A stretch of 5,175 nt of DNA, taken from positions 1-5,175 of the forward strand of contig WTHE01000442.1 in the NCBI GenBank assembly GCA_011523315.1, in the 5' to 3' direction. The notes below the pieces were generated by a model. The model saw nothing but the letters and a program-made list of their open reading frames with translations, ran no database searches and had not been told where the DNA came from. Positions 4,307 to 5,175 of the stretch are shown here, piece by piece; within the stretch, counting starts at the first letter, position 1, and every line of letters starts with the position of its first letter. This DNA comes from Candidatus Binatota bacterium (GTDB taxonomy: Bacteria > Desulfobacterota > Binatia > Bin18). A program made the translations under genes and the position numbers.

Positions 4307-5175
4307 ATGGCAGACTATATCAGTGTTGACGAAGCCCGGACCATGTCCGGCCTGAGACTGGTCCTGACCCCGGGCGTGCCGGGCCCGTGGAGCGAGGCGG
4401 CCAAGGGCATTTTTGATGTCAAAAAGCTCCCGTATGTCCGTGTTGCCCAGGAGCTTGGCGGGGAGAACACAGCCCTGATCGAGTGGTCGGCTCAGGCCAC
4501 CGCTCCGGTCGCGGTGTGGAACGACGAGCCGCCGCGCTCAACCTGGATCGAGCTGCTGTACCTGGCCGAGCGGCTCGCCCCCGAGCCGGCCCTGATCCCG
4601 ACCACGATTGAGGACCGGACGACCATGTTCGGCTATTGTAACGAGCTGTGCGGAGAGACCGGGTTCGGCTGGTCGAAGCGGCTGATGCTGGTCCATCCGG
4701 TCCTGAGCGACCCGAACGCCAGCCCTGAAAACCGGGGCTTCGCCAAATACATCGGCGATAAATACGGCTATGAGGCGACGGTGGCGGAGAACGCCCCGCA
4801 CAAGACGGCCGACATCATCCGCTTCCTGTGCGCCCGGCTAGAGCGGCAGCAGGCTGCGGGCAGCCGGTTCTATATCGGTCAGCAGCTCAGCGCGCTGGAT
4901 ATCTACTCGGCCGCGTTTACCGCCCTTATTAAACCCTTACCGCACGAACTGTGTCCCATGCCCAAGGCTATTCGGACCATGTACGTCAACACCGACCCGG
5001 TGCTCGACGCTGCGGTGCAGCCGATTCTGCTCGAACACCGCGACTTCATCTACCGCGAGTATCTGACACTGCCGATCGACCTGGAGACCACAGTTGGAAT
5101 ACCGTCCGGCATTGGTCCTGGTTTCTCTCGGGAAGTCAGTAGGTGCTTACCCTATGCGCTCCTTCGAGCCCGTTC
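4307..5175 (+). CDS. Glutathione S-transferase-like protein, open at the right edge
   Basis: The frame starts at ATG 4307, 5 bp after the SnoaL-like stop, with AGGAAGGA (4288-4295) 11 nt upstream, and stays open for 289 codons to the window end. Residues 15-95 fit a thioredoxin-like GST N-domain: GPWSEAAKGIFDVKKLPYV (26-44) lies where GSTs have their CPYC- or SPYS-type segment, and TAPVAVWND (65-73) holds the cis-Pro loop (P67), followed by a helix and YLAERLAPEPALIP. The C-domain has the N-capping box S195-A-L-D198 in FYIGQQLSALDIYSAAF, as in canonical GSTs. The usual first catalytic Cys/Ser/Tyr position is Gly26, with Ser29 the nearest hydroxyl, so classical glutathione activation is doubtful; it may bind rather than turn over. 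Conserved-looking sequence ends near HRDFIYREYLTLPIDL (244-259). Codons after that (ATA, AGT, AGG, TTA, CGA, CTT) are unlike the preceding ones, so the last 30 codons may be out of frame or foreign. Confidence 0.75.
   Translation, partial: MADYISVDEARTMSGLRLVLTPGVPGPWSEAAKGIFDVKKLPYVRVAQELGGENTALIEWSAQATAPVAVWNDEPPRSTWIELLYLAERLAPEPALIPTTIEDRTTMFGYCNELCGETGFGWSKRLMLVHPVLSDPNASPENRGFAKYIGDKYGYEATVAENAPHKTADIIRFLCARLERQQAAGSRFYIGQQLSALDIYSAAFTALIKPLPHELCPMPKAIRTMYVNTDPVLDAAVQPILLEHRDFIYREYLTLPIDLETTVGIPSGIGPGFSREVSRCLPYALLRAR
5084..5175. other. Right-edge segment with changed codon use, unassigned
   Basis: After the apparent end of GST-like homology at codon 259 (5081-5083), composition shifts away from the strongly GC-ending codons of the gene. 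No frame gives a recognisable protein. In another plus frame an ATG at 5154 (reading MRSFEPV) could begin a gene that leaves the window, with only a weak AGGTG upstream. The segment could be a frameshifted GST tail, the edge of a mobile or repeated element, or ordinary intergenic DNA. I cannot decide within 92 bases. Confidence 0.3.

Noticed and set aside
4951..5142. 63-codon plus-strand frame ending at TAG 5140-5142, as a separate small gene
   Set aside because: Most of it overlaps the GST-like C-domain in another frame and is Arg/His-rich. It is worth recalling only if the GST-like gene proves to be frameshifted.
1..5175. CRISPR array, tRNA, rRNA, insertion-sequence ends or integron attC sites
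   Set aside because: I saw no regularly spaced repeats, cloverleaf with CCA or T-loop, or paired terminal inverted repeats with target duplications.

Overview
The window is GC-rich, densely coded bacterial DNA. Codon use is strongly GC-biased. The permease fragment at the left edge belongs to a MacB/FtsX-like family that is abundant in Acidobacteriota and related, mostly uncultured, soil or marine lineages. No marker gene is present, so the organism cannot be named from this window.

Left part (1-1036, minus strand). Reading leftwards, there is a one-helix membrane-anchored DUF2939 protein, a 13-codon ORF that overlaps its stop codon, the N-terminal part of a DUF4160 protein that ends at an in-frame TAG, and, in the same frame directly after that TAG, a piece of a MacB-like ABC transporter permease running off the left edge. 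The last two look like remnants joined by a deletion or recombination.

Middle (1037-3634). A 157-bp divergent intergenic region carries a good sigma70-type promoter (TTGACA-16-TAAAAT) and a strong ribosome binding site for a 332-residue ferritin-like di-iron protein. All six predicted metal ligands are present (E101, E131xxH134, E181, E211xxH214). Its rho-independent terminator lies inside the 3' end of the convergent MATE-family efflux transporter gene, and the two stop codons are only 14 bp apart.

Right part (3635-5175, plus strand). Divergent from the MATE gene is a two-gene operon. The first gene is a SnoaL/NTF2-like protein with a basic, Ala-rich N-terminal extension. Five bases later comes a glutathione S-transferase-like protein whose reading frame is still open at the right edge. 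Codon use changes after about codon 259, which suggests a frameshift or a foreign sequence boundary.

Taken together, a di-iron oxygenase-like protein, a multidrug/toxin extruder, a SnoaL-like dehydratase/isomerase fold and a GST fold would suit small-molecule oxidation, conjugation and export. This functional link is inferred from adjacency only; the genes lie in separate transcription units.
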